NCBI GenBank assembly: GCA_018657495.1
Contig: JABHXA010000016.1
Span: forward strand, 1 to 57,188
Source: Fidelibacterota bacterium
GTDB lineage: Bacteria; Fidelibacterota; Marinisomatia; SCGC-AAA003-L08; JACNLC01
Length of the DNA stretch: 57,188 nucleotides
Reading direction: 5' to 3'
In this document: positions 1 to 10,155 of the stretch, piece after piece
How positions within the stretch are numbered: position 1 is the stretch's first letter
How the letters are laid out: the number at the start of each line of letters is the position of its first letter
The notes under the pieces: generated by a model
Told to the model about the DNA's origin: nothing
The model's database searches: none
Seen by the model: only the letters and a program-made list of their open reading frames with translations
Translations under genes and position numbers: made by a program

Positions 1-93
1 TGGAATGCTGAAGCGCATTCAAGCGGTCTTTACATTGTAAAGATGCAAGCTGGTGATTTCACAAAAACTCAGAAAATCCTGCTAATTAAATAA
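1..93 (+). CDS. 3' end of a secreted protein with a type IX sorting tail
   Basis: The window opens inside an in-frame coding stretch of 30 residues ending in TAA at 91-93. It contains SSGLYIVKMQAG and ends TQKILLIK. This is the last part of the C-terminal type IX secretion (Por type A) sorting domain, whose hallmark end is a G-x-Y-hydrophobic strand followed by a basic, hydrophobic tail. The giant protein at the other end of the window has the same kind of tail (SSGLYFVMMKA, then QKVILLK). The passenger domain lies outside the window, so its function cannot be given. A terminator follows closely. Confidence 0.75.
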   Translation, partial: WNAEAHSSGLYIVKMQAGDFTKTQKILLIK

Positions 94-108
94 TAAACTG
101 CATTCTAA

Positions 109-139
109 TAAAAAGGGAGTCTTAGGGCTCCCTTTTTTA
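109..139 (+). terminator. Rho-independent terminator
   Basis: GGGAG (115-119) pairs with CTCCC (128-132). The stem is extended by A-U pairs and followed directly by a run of six T. It sits 16-45 bases after the stop of the sorting-tail protein and ends that transcript before parA. Confidence 0.75.
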
Positions 140-305
140 TTTCCCTCAGAAAACGTTGTGTGGCATAGTCCAGTTTTGCGATGTCGGTAATTAAATACTA
201 TCATGGATGACCCGGTATTGCACAGCCTTCGCATTACGACCTAAATTTAGCGTTCAATTATGCTTAGTTTTAACCACATATACTATTTTTGTCAGCGAGG
301 ATTAT

Positions 306-1115
306 TTGATAGATAATACTCGTACCGAAGGATCCAATACAAAAATCATTGCAATTGCCAATCAAAAAGGCGGAGTTGGAAAAACAACATCTTCTGTGAA
401 TATTGCCGCCTATCTTGCTGCAGCTGAGATTCCCACACTATTGATTGATATGGATCCCCAGGCAAATGCCACAACAGGTGTTGGTATTGATGTGGGAAAT
501 AGTAAATATTCAGTATACGATGTATTGATTGGCGATGCGAATATCAATGATGCCATTCAATCGACACAGCTGGAATATCTTGATGTTTTATCTGCGTCAG
601 CTGACCTGGTGGGTGCAGAAATTGAACTTGTGGGAAAACTCTCAAGAGAACATATGTTGAAACAGGTTACTTCTGAAATAGGCAACAAGTATCGCTATAT
701 CATAATTGATAGTCCGCCCTCTCTGGGTCTGTTGACAATCAATGTTTTGACGGCGGCAAAGTCAATTCTAATACCCATCCAATGTGAATATTATGCCCTG
801 GAAGGATTATCTCAGTTACTAAATACAATACGACTTGTCCAGAAACACTTGAATACTTCACTTGAGATTGAAGGTATTTTAATTACAATGTTTGACAGTC
901 GTTTAAATTTATCAAAACAGGTGGTTGAGGAATTGATCGAATATTTTGGTGACAAGGTTTACGATACTTATATACGTCGAAATGTCCGGCTTGGTGAAGC
1001 GCCAAGTCATGGAAAACCAATCCTATTATATGATGCATCTTCTGTGGGAGCCCAAAACTACATGAGTCTTGTATCCGAAATTCTTGAAGCAAATGAAAAA
1101 GAAAAGTCTCGGTAA
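306..1115 (+). CDS. parA: ParA chromosome-partitioning ATPase (Soj)
   Basis: ParA/Soj is a deviant-Walker ATPase that moves ParB-bound origin regions on the nucleoid. With a TTG start at 306 the protein has 269 residues, normal for chromosomal ParA. It carries the deviant Walker A motif KGGVGKTT (residues 21-28), then IDMDPQANAT and the IIDSPPSLG switch region. The frame stays open upstream to 207, but those extra residues do not look like ParA. A GAGG at 297-300 lies five bases before TTG 306, which supports the shorter form. The end overlaps parB by 23 bases, so the two are probably translationally coupled. No parS-like palindrome was noticed nearby. Confidence 0.92.
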   Translation: MIDNTRTEGSNTKIIAIANQKGGVGKTTSSVNIAAYLAAAEIPTLLIDMDPQANATTGVGIDVGNSKYSVYDVLIGDANINDAIQSTQLEYLDVLSASADLVGAEIELVGKLSREHMLKQVTSEIGNKYRYIIIDSPPSLGLLTINVLTAAKSILIPIQCEYYALEGLSQLLNTIRLVQKHLNTSLEIEGILITMFDSRLNLSKQVVEELIEYFGDKVYDTYIRRNVRLGEAPSHGKPILLYDASSVGAQNYMSLVSEILEANEKEKSR

Positions 1116-1980
1116 AGGATTAAGAGCGCTGATTCCTGCCTATGAGGTAGGCAACGACCGTTATCTTGATGGTGCTATTTCACTGTCAAAGATAATTCCT
1201 AACCCAAACCAACCTAGACAGAAATTCCATAAGGAAGGGATGGAAGAGCTAATCAATTCCATAAGAGAAAATGGAATTCTGCAACCATTAACGGTTAGAG
1301 AAACAGAGGATGGCCATTTTGAGCTGATTGCCGGTGAAAGAAGATTCAGGGCTGCAAAAAAACTGGAACTTGAAACTGTGCCTGTATATGTAATTAGTGT
1401 AAAAACGGATGTCCAGATGCTTGAATATGCTCTGGTTGAAAATGTTCAGCGGGAAGATCTGGATCCTATTGAGGAAGCAGAAGGTTATGCACTGCTATCC
1501 GGGAAATATAATCTTTCACAGGCAGATATCGCCAAAAAAGTCGGGAAGAACAGAGTTACAGTTACCAATTCAATGCGATTATTAAAATTGCCTTCTGAGG
1601 TAAAAGCTCATATCAGGGCAGGAGATGTTTCATCTGGGCATGGTCGTGCTCTTCTCGCATTAAAATCAACGACATTGATTAAAAATATGCTCCACAGAAT
1701 AATCAAAGATCAGTTAAGTGTAAGACAAACAGAGGATCTTGTTAAATCTCAGGCTACTGTTAAAAAGAAAAAGCCCTTGACGCAAAAGAAAAATACATTG
1801 TCCTACAAAAAACCGTCCGCCTTATTATGGTTTGAAAAAGATTTGCGAAGCACATTAGCCACAAAAGTTTCTATTAGTAGAGCAAAAGAAGGCGATGGCA
1901 GAATAGAAATTGAATTCTATTCTAATGAGGATCTAGAGCGACTCATCGAATTGATCACTGGAAATACTAATCACAACTAA
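1093..1980 (+). CDS. parB: ParB chromosome-partitioning CTPase/DNA-binding protein (Spo0J)
   Basis: ParB binds parS sites, spreads as a CTP-dependent clamp and stimulates ParA. The ATG at 1093 gives the typical N-terminus MKKKSLGKGLRALIP and 295 residues; this basic LGKGL segment is the usual ParA-activating N-terminus. The PNPNQPRQ motif, GERRFRAA (CTP-binding box) and ENVQRED follow. A helix-turn-helix starts near LSQADIAKKVGKNRVTV, and a short C-terminal dimerisation region closes the protein. A TTG at 1069 in the same frame is a less likely start. The gene starts inside parA. A weak terminator-like hairpin follows. Confidence 0.93.
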   Translation: MKKKSLGKGLRALIPAYEVGNDRYLDGAISLSKIIPNPNQPRQKFHKEGMEELINSIRENGILQPLTVRETEDGHFELIAGERRFRAAKKLELETVPVYVISVKTDVQMLEYALVENVQREDLDPIEEAEGYALLSGKYNLSQADIAKKVGKNRVTVTNSMRLLKLPSEVKAHIRAGDVSSGHGRALLALKSTTLIKNMLHRIIKDQLSVRQTEDLVKSQATVKKKKPLTQKKNTLSYKKPSALLWFEKDLRSTLATKVSISRAKEGDGRIEIEFYSNEDLERLIELITGNTNHN

Positions 1981-2007
1981 AACATTGTCAAAAAAATTAA
2001 ATATATT

Positions 2008-2036
2008 ATTCAGGAATATCATTTGCCTGAATTTTT
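2008..2036 (+). terminator. Possible weak terminator after parB
   Basis: ATTCAGG (2008-2014) is the perfect reverse complement of CCTGAAT (2026-2032), with an 11-base loop, and the right arm runs into a short T tract. The stem has only seven pairs, so readthrough into the M23/bactofilin genes is possible. Confidence 0.4.
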
Positions 2037-2069
2037 AAGTATGTTATAATTTTACTGGCTGTATTTCTA

Positions 2070-2768
2070 TTGAAAAAGAAGTATTATACAATATTTTTTA
2101 TCTCAAATGACGATTCCCGTCGTGAGTTTACGATTTCAAATTATTTGGTAATTACTTCATTGCTATTTGGAATTGGGTTAATAATAATCACTGGTGCAGG
2201 AATATGGAATTTACTTGATAAAAGTAAATTACAGGATGAACTCGAGGTTCTCAGAAGATTTGAACATAGTGCATTGAAAGTAATTGTGGATTTAGGTGCT
2301 GAAGATTTATTGATGCAGCAACCTGATATTGAGGTTGTGCTTATAAAATACTTTGGCGATGATCCTGATAGGATTCCTATGAATTCTCCAGTAGATGGAT
2401 ATATTACACAAAATATTAATCCAAGGGGAGATGATAAACATTTTGGAGTTGATATTGCTGCCAAATCTGGAGACACAATTGTCGCACCGGCTGATGGGCT
2501 GGTAGTATTCTCAGGTGAAACCAGTTCTCTTGGAAAAATGATTATCCTTTCACACGCACTTGATTTTTACACTCTGTTTGGTCATATTGATACTAATTAT
2601 ACATCAGTAAGGGAATATGTGAAAGCAAGTCAACCCATTGGCAGTGTCGGGGGGTTAGGAGATGACGGCGGACCCCATCTCCATTTTGAGATATGGAAAG
2701 GTGATCAAGTAATTGATCCCGTAAAATTTATTGAGAATTATAAAGATAAAGATGTCTCTAACAAGTAA
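2070..2768 (+). CDS. Membrane-anchored M23 (LytM) peptidoglycan peptidase
   Basis: Predicted D,D- or glycyl-type peptidoglycan endopeptidase facing the periplasm. It has 232 residues with a TTG start. A short cytoplasmic N-terminus is followed by one membrane helix (about 25-45) and a linker. The LytM domain contains HFGVD (H124, D128), GHID (H172) and HLHFE (H203, H205), so the zinc ligands and catalytic His are all present and the enzyme should be active. The last 17 bases overlap the bactofilin gene. M23 peptidase plus bactofilin is a known pairing (for example in Helicobacter and Caulobacter relatives) in which the cytoskeletal polymer positions the cell-wall enzyme. Confidence 0.85.
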   Translation: MKKKYYTIFFISNDDSRREFTISNYLVITSLLFGIGLIIITGAGIWNLLDKSKLQDELEVLRRFEHSALKVIVDLGAEDLLMQQPDIEVVLIKYFGDDPDRIPMNSPVDGYITQNINPRGDDKHFGVDIAAKSGDTIVAPADGLVVFSGETSSLGKMIILSHALDFYTLFGHIDTNYTSVREYVKASQPIGSVGGLGDDGGPHLHFEIWKGDQVIDPVKFIENYKDKDVSNK

Positions 2769-3156
2769 ACAGGAAAAGAACGTTAGTTCTATTATCGGCC
2801 CAAATGTAGAGGTCATTGGAACAATAACTGCCACCGGTGGAATTCTCATTTATGGAAAAGTCATAGGTGATGTAAATGCGGCAGGGATGGTTCGAATTTC
2901 TCAAGGCGGGATTGTCAATGGTACCATCACCGCCAAAGATGCAAGGATAAGCGGGACTCTTGAAGGTGATCTGATCGCTACCAGAAAAGTAGAACTGAAT
3001 AATAAGTCTGTACTCAAGGGAAATCTAAAAGCAAAAATCCTGATCATTGAAGAGGGAGCTGTTTTCGAAGGCAATTGCAACATGGATGAAGAAAAAATGC
3101 TATCTACTCCCACAGATAACGGGGACGAAGATGGAGCAGAGTCCGAATCCGAATAA
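2752..3156 (+). CDS. Bactofilin (polymer-forming cytoskeletal protein)
   Basis: Bactofilins form nucleotide-independent filaments near the membrane, built from a short right-handed beta-helix. From ATG 2752 the protein has 134 residues. A short flexible N-terminus (MSLTSKQEKN) precedes a run of repeated strands of the type I-x-G-x-I/V-x-G-x-V (GTITATGG, GKVIGDV, GGIVNGTI, GTLEGDL, KGNLKAK). An acidic Glu/Asp/Ser-rich tail closes it. A TTG at 2731 is an alternative start. The gene overlaps the M23 peptidase gene by 17 bases and atpZ by 26 bases, linking cell-shape and ATP-synthase genes in one transcript. Confidence 0.88.
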   Translation: MSLTSKQEKNVSSIIGPNVEVIGTITATGGILIYGKVIGDVNAAGMVRISQGGIVNGTITAKDARISGTLEGDLIATRKVELNNKSVLKGNLKAKILIIEEGAVFEGNCNMDEEKMLSTPTDNGDEDGAESESE

Positions 3157-3337
3157 CTGGGCCCGGTACTCTGGAATTGGGTTTCAGATCGCCATTTATA
3201 TTTTAATATTCTGGTGGATCGGATCAAAATTGGAAATTAAATACGATGTGCGCCCATGGGGCTCATTAATAGGACTATTAGTCGGCGTATTTGCAGGTTT
3301 ATATGAATTGGGAAAACTAATTTTTAAAAAAAAATGA
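3131..3337 (+). CDS. atpZ: AtpZ-like F1Fo ATP synthase accessory membrane protein
   Basis: Small two-helix membrane protein of the AtpZ/AtpQ family, found as the first gene of many atp operons. AtpZ/AtpI are thought to help c-ring assembly or Mg transport. ATG 3131 gives 68 residues, with hydrophobic helices at about 14-33 and 42-62 and a GLYELGKLIFKKK-type basic end. Its start lies inside the bactofilin gene and its TGA overlaps the next ATG (ATGA), so translation should be coupled on both sides. The frame is open upstream to 3047, but those residues are the shadow of the bactofilin tail. Confidence 0.75.
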   Translation: MEQSPNPNNWARYSGIGFQIAIYILIFWWIGSKLEIKYDVRPWGSLIGLLVGVFAGLYELGKLIFKKK

Positions 3338-3627
3338 AATATATCATAGAGATAATATACTTTACCCTGATATCGCTAGGTTTGATACAGTCAGCTAAAA
3401 AGAAGATTGATAAAAATCCCGGTGAATATTTTCAGATTCATTTTCAATATTTAATATTCAAGCTGGGTATGTTTTTTATATCCTTGCTTTTTATGGTGGC
3501 AATGTACCCAGAATTAAAAGCGGGACTCATATTGGTTGGTTTAGCCACATTCATTATAATTCATTTTTTTGAATGTATGATTATTCAAAAACAACTATTA
3601 AAACAAAGAGAATTTAATGGCCGGTAA
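3334..3627 (+). CDS. Small AtpI-position membrane protein of the atp operon
   Basis: A 97-residue protein with hydrophobic segments at about 4-20, 39-61 and 63-83. It overlaps atpZ by four bases (ATGA) and atpB by 11. Its place between atpZ and atpB is where atpI normally lies, so an AtpI-like role in Fo assembly is likely from context. Sequence likeness to AtpI is weak by eye and no catalytic motif is visible, so no symbol is assigned. Confidence 0.6.
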   Translation: MKYIIEIIYFTLISLGLIQSAKKKIDKNPGEYFQIHFQYLIFKLGMFFISLLFMVAMYPELKAGLILVGLATFIIIHFFECMIIQKQLLKQREFNGR

Positions 3628-4426
3628 TTCAGGCGGATCATTTGGTGATATCATATTGCATCATGTGACAAATGATCCAAGTCATATATATTTTCCCATA
3701 CATATTTTAGGGATGGACCTCTCAATCACAAAACATGTGATCCTGTTGTGGGTAGTTGCAGCAGTAACAATATTTATGGCAACATGGGGAACAAGAAGAT
3801 ATAGGAAGAATCCCAGTGCCACTCCAAAAGGATTATCTCATCTATACGAGATCCTTATGAATTTTATACGGGATGATATTGTCAAAAATAATATAGGGAA
3901 AAAAGACGGGAAATTCTGGGTACCCCTGATTACTACTTATTTTATTTTTATTCTAACCGCAAATATTCTGGGTCTCATCCCATTATTTGAATTCATTCCC
4001 GGTGGAAGTAACACAGTCACAGGAAACTTTGCTGTTACTGTTGCACTTGCCAGCATCACATTTTTTGCAATAATCGTTGCAGGTACAATGAAACATGGAT
4101 TTTTTCAGTATTGGAAAAATATGGTACCACCTAATATCCCGTTTCCAGTATTATTCATTCTAATCCCTATCGAAATCATGGGCATGTTTATCAGACCTGT
4201 GGCTTTAACCCTTCGACTTGGTGCAAATATGACAGCAGGTCACATTGGTATGGTGGCGATTTTTGGATTACCGATAATTCTGAATATGTTTGGTGTCGGT
4301 GTGGTTTCAGTAATGCTGAATATCGGTATTTATTTTCTTGAAATAATTGTCAGTCTGGTGCAGGCATATGTATTTACGCTCTTGTCTGCCGTATTTATTG
4401 GGATGGCAATCCACCCAGAGCATTAA
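3617..4426 (+). CDS. atpB: ATP synthase Fo subunit a
   Basis: Subunit a forms the proton half-channels against the c-ring. It has 269 residues and several membrane helices. The essential arginine lies in LTLRLGANMTAGH (R200), and the preceding helix reads IEIMGMFIRPVAL. A longer-than-minimal N-terminus with GDIILHHVTN is usual for FCB bacteria. ATG 3617 lies within the previous gene. The stop is followed by a 43-base gap with a strong GGAGG before atpE, in keeping with the high c-subunit copy number. Confidence 0.95.
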   Translation: MAGNSGGSFGDIILHHVTNDPSHIYFPIHILGMDLSITKHVILLWVVAAVTIFMATWGTRRYRKNPSATPKGLSHLYEILMNFIRDDIVKNNIGKKDGKFWVPLITTYFIFILTANILGLIPLFEFIPGGSNTVTGNFAVTVALASITFFAIIVAGTMKHGFFQYWKNMVPPNIPFPVLFILIPIEIMGMFIRPVALTLRLGANMTAGHIGMVAIFGLPIILNMFGVGVVSVMLNIGIYFLEIIVSLVQAYVFTLLSAVFIGMAIHPEH

Positions 4427-4448
4427 AAATTAATAAACAAATAAATAA

Positions 4449-4691
<243 letters not shown>

Positions 4692-4705
4692 AACATATAT
4701 CACTT

Positions 4706-5290
4706 ATGAAATCGATTAAGAATATTGTCTTAATCCTGTTTCTTACTGGTCTTAGTTTCGCCAGTGGCGGGTCAGGTCATTCTGAAGCCACTTGGATGGA
4801 TAATTGGCTTAAACCAGATCCAGGAATTTTCCTTTGGACGATTGTTACATTTTTTATTGTACTTATCATCCTAAAGGCAAAGGCCTGGGGTCCACTGATG
4901 GATGCTCTTGACAAACGTGAAGCAGAAATAAAAAACTCACTTGCCGCGGCTGAAAAAGCCAAGAAGGAAGCAGATGCTGTTTCTCAGGAATATGATGAGT
5001 TAGTTAAAAAAGCCCAAATCGAGGCCCAACGGATAGTATCCGAAGGAAAGTCTGCTGGCGAACGAGTCAAAGTTGAAATTGAAAAACATGCCAAACTAAA
5101 AGCAGATGAAATGCTTTTAAAGGCCAAGGAACAGATTGAAGCAGAAAAAGAAAAAGCCGTAAAGGAAATAAAATCAGTTATTGTTGACTTGTCTATCAGC
5201 GCTGCATCAAAGGTGATCGAAAAGAACCTTGATAATCAAGATAATCAACGCCTTATTGAAGCTACTTTAAAAGATATTGGCAGGGCTTAA
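4706..5290 (+). CDS. atpF: ATP synthase Fo subunit b with a signal-like N-terminus
   Basis: Peripheral-stalk subunit of 194 residues from ATG 4706. A first hydrophobic stretch (7-18, ending SFASGG) looks like a signal peptide. The canonical membrane helix lies at about 39-57, and a long Lys/Glu/Ala-rich coiled coil runs to the end (DALDKREAEIKNSLAAAEKA). An N-terminal hydrophobic extension on AtpF is found in several FCB and related phyla. The frame is open upstream to 4667, inside atpE, but that extension is not subunit-b-like. The stop overlaps atpH (TAATG). Confidence 0.93.
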   Translation: MKSIKNIVLILFLTGLSFASGGSGHSEATWMDNWLKPDPGIFLWTIVTFFIVLIILKAKAWGPLMDALDKREAEIKNSLAAAEKAKKEADAVSQEYDELVKKAQIEAQRIVSEGKSAGERVKVEIEKHAKLKADEMLLKAKEQIEAEKEKAVKEIKSVIVDLSISAASKVIEKNLDNQDNQRLIEATLKDIGRA

Positions 5291-5829
5291 TGAGCAGTAT
5301 AAGAACAATCCGTATATATGCACGGATTTTGTTTAAATCAGCTGTAGAAGCCAAAGATCTTCAGGGCGTTAAGGATAGATTTGCAAAAATTGATTTACTG
5401 CATAAAAAAATTCCTGAATTTAGATTATTACTAATTTCCAAAAGGATTAGTCAATCCCAGAAACTAGCAGTATTATCAGAAATATTAAAAGATAATGGCT
5501 CCCAATTTGATATTGAATTTATCAAAATTCTTATGGAAAATGGAGAGATTGGTAATCTATCTGAAATCCTTAACTCATTCTTCCTTCTGGTTGAACGAGA
5601 ATCTGATATATTGAATGTTACAATCACATCAGCAATAAAATTAGATGAATCAACTCAGTTAAAAATTGTTGAAAATATCAGAAGCAATATGAAAAAGAAG
5701 GTAGCTGCTAACATGAGAATTAATCCAGATCTAATAGGAGGTATAACCCTTCGAATTGGAAATACTGTGATAGATGGATCAGTAGCACGACGATTGGAAA
5801 AATTAAAAACCGCCCTAGCAGGCGCGTAG
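5290..5829 (+). CDS. atpH: ATP synthase F1 subunit delta
   Basis: The delta (OSCP-type) subunit clamps the top of F1 to the b stalk. It has 179 residues, the usual size. An N-terminal helical domain begins RIYARILFKSAVEA, and the C-terminal strand motif is INPDLIGGITLRIGNTVIDGS, the classic delta signature. The start overlaps the atpF stop by one base and the gene ends 16 bases before atpA. Confidence 0.95.
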   Translation: MSSIRTIRIYARILFKSAVEAKDLQGVKDRFAKIDLLHKKIPEFRLLLISKRISQSQKLAVLSEILKDNGSQFDIEFIKILMENGEIGNLSEILNSFFLLVERESDILNVTITSAIKLDESTQLKIVENIRSNMKKKVAANMRINPDLIGGITLRIGNTVIDGSVARRLEKLKTALAGA

Positions 5830-5845
5830 TTACTACGGAGTATGA

Positions 5846-7369
5846 ATGGAAATTAGAACAGATGAAATAACATCCCTAATTAGAACCCAACTTGAAGCAT
5901 TTCAGTTGGATATGGATGTATCTGAAGTCGGTGAGGTCATCATGATTGGTGATGGTGTTGCCAGAGTCTCAGGTCTGGAAAATGTCATGAGTTCTGAACT
6001 TGTAGAGCTTCCTAATGATGTTTTTGGAATGGCGTTGAATCTTGAAGAAGACAATGTTGGTATCGTTCTATTTGGCGAAAGCCGATATGTAAAAGAAGGA
6101 GACATTGCCAAAAGAACTGGTAATGTTGTTGAAATTCCTGTAGGTGAAGTCATGCTGGGAAGAGTGGTTAACCCACTTGGACAGGCAATGGATGGTAAAG
6201 GTGAAATAAAATCTGATACCCATCTTCCTATAGAGCGAAAGGCTTTGGGTGTGATGCAGCGTCAACCAGTTGTTGAACCACTTCAAACTGGATTAAAATC
6301 AATTGACAGTATGATTCCTATTGGCAGGGGTCAGAGGGAATTGATCATAGGTGATCGTCAGACGGGTAAAACTGCTATTGCAATTGACACCATTATTAAT
6401 CAGAAAAGAACGCATGACACAAATTCTCCTGTCTACTGTGTATATGTGGCTATTGGTCAAAAAGCATCAACTGTTGCTCAGGTAGTAACTGAGCTTGAAA
6501 AAGCAGATGCAATGTCTTATACAACTATCGTCGCAGCTAATGCTTCTGATCCTGCATCCATGCAATATATTGCGCCATATTCCGGAACATCAATTGGCGA
6601 ACACTTCAGAGATAATGGTAAACATGCTCTCATTATATATGATGACTTATCAAAACAGGCGGCTGCATATAGACAAATGTCGCTATTGCTGAGAAGACCT
6701 CCAGGTCGAGAAGCATATCCCGGTGATGTATTCTATCTGCATAGTAGACTTTTGGAAAGATCCAGTAAGTTGAGTGATAAATTAGGTGGTGGTTCTTTAA
6801 CAGCGCTTCCAATTATCGAAACTCAGGAAGGCGATGTTGCTGCATATATTCCTACAAATGTTATTTCTATTACGGATGGGCAGATCTATCTTGAGAATAA
6901 CTTATTCAATTCAGGTGTAAGACCTGCTGTTGATGTTGGACTATCTGTCTCTCGTGTTGGTGGAAATGCTCAGATCAAGGCAATGAAAAAAATTGCCGGT
7001 AAGCTAAGGTTGGAACTGGCACAATACAGAGAAATGGAAGCATTTGCTAAATTTGGCTCAGATCTTGATAAATCTACTCAACAGCTACTCACAAGAGGGG
7101 CCAGAATGGTAGAAGTTCTAAAGCAGGATCAGTACTCACCAATGAGCGTCGAAAGACAGATTGCAATTTTATTCGCTGGATCAAATGGTTATCTTGATGA
7201 CATAAATTTGGAAAATATCAAATCATTTGAGATCGGTCTATTGGATTATCTGGAATTAAATGCAAAAGTGCAATTGGATGAGATACACAAAACAGGTAAA
7301 CTCGGTGATGAATTAGTCAATAGTCTCAAACAATCAATTGAAAACTTTAAAAAGGGATTCTCTGTATAG
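5846..7369 (+). CDS. atpA: ATP synthase F1 subunit alpha
   Basis: Regulatory nucleotide-binding subunit of the F1 hexamer, 507 residues. It has an N-terminal beta-barrel, the P-loop GDRQTGKT (169-176) and [12 protein letters not shown]. The signature [14 protein letters not shown] is conserved. A TACGGAG sequence ends seven bases before the ATG. Nothing is missing compared with the family. Confidence 0.98.
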   Translation: MEIRTDEITSLIRTQLEAFQLDMDVSEVGEVIMIGDGVARVSGLENVMSSELVELPNDVFGMALNLEEDNVGIVLFGESRYVKEGDIAKRTGNVVEIPVGEVMLGRVVNPLGQAMDGKGEIKSDTHLPIERKALGVMQRQPVVEPLQTGLKSIDSMIPIGRGQRELIIGDRQTGKTAIAIDTIINQKRTHDTNSPVYCVYVAIGQKASTVAQVVTELEKADAMSYTTIVAANASDPASMQYIAPYSGTSIGEHFRDNGKHALIIYDDLSKQAAAYRQMSLLLRRPPGREAYPGDVFYLHSRLLERSSKLSDKLGGGSLTALPIIETQEGDVAAYIPTNVISITDGQIYLENNLFNSGVRPAVDVGLSVSRVGGNAQIKAMKKIAGKLRLELAQYREMEAFAKFGSDLDKSTQQLLTRGARMVEVLKQDQYSPMSVERQIAILFAGSNGYLDDINLENIKSFEIGLLDYLELNAKVQLDEIHKTGKLGDELVNSLKQSIENFKKGFSV

Positions 7370-7372
7370 ATC

Positions 7373-8224
7373 ATGGCCAATTTAAAGGAAATACGTGATC
7401 GGATAAAATCCGTAAAGAGTATTCAGCAGGTTACTAAAGCAATGAAGATGGTAGCTGCTGCAAAACTGCGCCGTGCTCAGCAGAATATGGAACAATCCAG
7501 ACCCTATACAGAAAATCTGGAAAATATGATCTCCAGCCTGCTTCCAGATGTGGATAGATCAATGCTTGCTCTATTGGATAAAAGACCTGTTAAGAGAATT
7601 GCATATCTGATCATATCTTCTGACCGAGGCCTTGCAGGTTCTTTCAATTCCAATGTCATCAAAAAGGCACAGACCGAAATAGATGAATTTGGAAAAGATA
7701 ATGTTGATGTTTTTTGTATCGGCAAAAAAGTACGAGATCATTTCAAAAAACGAGAATATAATATCATTGAAGAACATATTGGGTTTTGGAACGAATTAGA
7801 CTTCTCGCATGCAATAAAAATTGGTTCGGGGGTTATCAGTAAATTCCTAAGCGGTGATGTGGATGAAATAAAAATTGTAGGTAACTTATTCAAGAATATA
7901 GCTGTTCAAAAGACGATATGCAAAACATTGCTCCCTCTGACGTTTGACACTGTTGAATCTGTAAATATTGATCGTATTTTTGAACCATCCAAGATAGAAC
8001 TAGTGGAAGCACTAATCCCTAGACATTTAAATGTACAAGTTTGGCAAGCTCTATTAGAGTCCTATGCCAGTGAAATGGCTGCTAGAATGGTATCGATGGA
8101 AAATGCAACGACCAATGCTGACGATATGATAAAGTCATTGAAACTCAAATTCAACAAAGCGCGTCAAGCTGCAATTACCAAGGAAATTCTTGAGATTGTA
8201 AGTGGAGCAGAAGCGCTAGCTTAA
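7373..8224 (+). CDS. atpG: ATP synthase F1 subunit gamma
   Basis: Central-stalk rotor subunit of 283 residues. The N-terminal coiled coil (LKEIRDRIKSVKSIQQVTKAMKM) and the C-terminal helix (FNKARQAAITKEILEIVSGAEAL) are both intact. The domain between them carries the SSDRGLAGSFNSN motif. It starts three bases after atpA stops. The atpG-atpD gap of 53 bases is the widest in the F1 part and holds the atpD ribosome-binding site. Confidence 0.96.
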   Translation: MANLKEIRDRIKSVKSIQQVTKAMKMVAAAKLRRAQQNMEQSRPYTENLENMISSLLPDVDRSMLALLDKRPVKRIAYLIISSDRGLAGSFNSNVIKKAQTEIDEFGKDNVDVFCIGKKVRDHFKKREYNIIEEHIGFWNELDFSHAIKIGSGVISKFLSGDVDEIKIVGNLFKNIAVQKTICKTLLPLTFDTVESVNIDRIFEPSKIELVEALIPRHLNVQVWQALLESYASEMAARMVSMENATTNADDMIKSLKLKFNKARQAAITKEILEIVSGAEALA

Positions 8225-8265
8225 ATTAATTAAATTCTAAAATTTAAAATATAAACAATATTTAA

Positions 8266-9674
<1,409 letters not shown>

Positions 9675-9675
<1 letters not shown>

Positions 9676-10076
9676 TGACCAACTCATTTCAATTGGATAT
9701 TGTTACTCCCACCAGTGTCATCAATGAAGGACTCGTTGATTATGTTCGGGCACCGGCTCTTGATGGCCTGTTTGGAATTGAAGCAGGACATGCCCCGGCG
9801 ATTATCGGTTTAGGGATTGGTGAGATTAAGGTGAATAAAGGCTCAGATATTATTTTTTATTCCACCAGCGGCGGTTATGCAGATATTCGAAGTGAAGGTG
9901 TCATGCTCTTACTTGAATCAGTTGAGGAAGCATCTGAGATTGATCAAAAAAGAGCTGATGAAGCAGTTAAAAGAGCAAAGAGTAGACTTGGGAATGACCG
10001 ATTAGATAAGATTCGGGCCAGAGCAGCACTTGAAAGAGCAAAAAACAGATTGAAAATATCACATCATAATGATTAA
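9675..10076 (+). CDS. atpC: ATP synthase F1 subunit epsilon
   Basis: Epsilon subunit of 133 residues. An N-terminal beta-sandwich (FQLDIVTPTSVINEG, then GLFGIEAGHAPAIIGLGIGEI) is followed by the two-helix C-terminal domain that can inhibit ATP hydrolysis (RADEAVKRAKSRL, then ARAALERAKNRLKI). It is the last gene of the complete ATP synthase set, coupled to atpD by TAATG. Confidence 0.94.
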
Positions 10077-10155
10077 TTTGGAAACTATCGAGAAAGATTC
10101 AGGTTATCTGCCTCGTCAAATCTATTAAGCACAATATTTTATTGGAGAAAAGATC

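Noticed and set aside
207..305. Longer parA start with 33 additional residues
   Set aside because: The extra residues are unlike ParA and no ribosome-binding site was seen; TTG 306 with GAGG five bases upstream gives a normal ParA.
306..1980. parS site near parAB
   Set aside because: No TGTTTCACGTGAAACA-like palindrome was noticed by eye; a systematic motif search was not possible.
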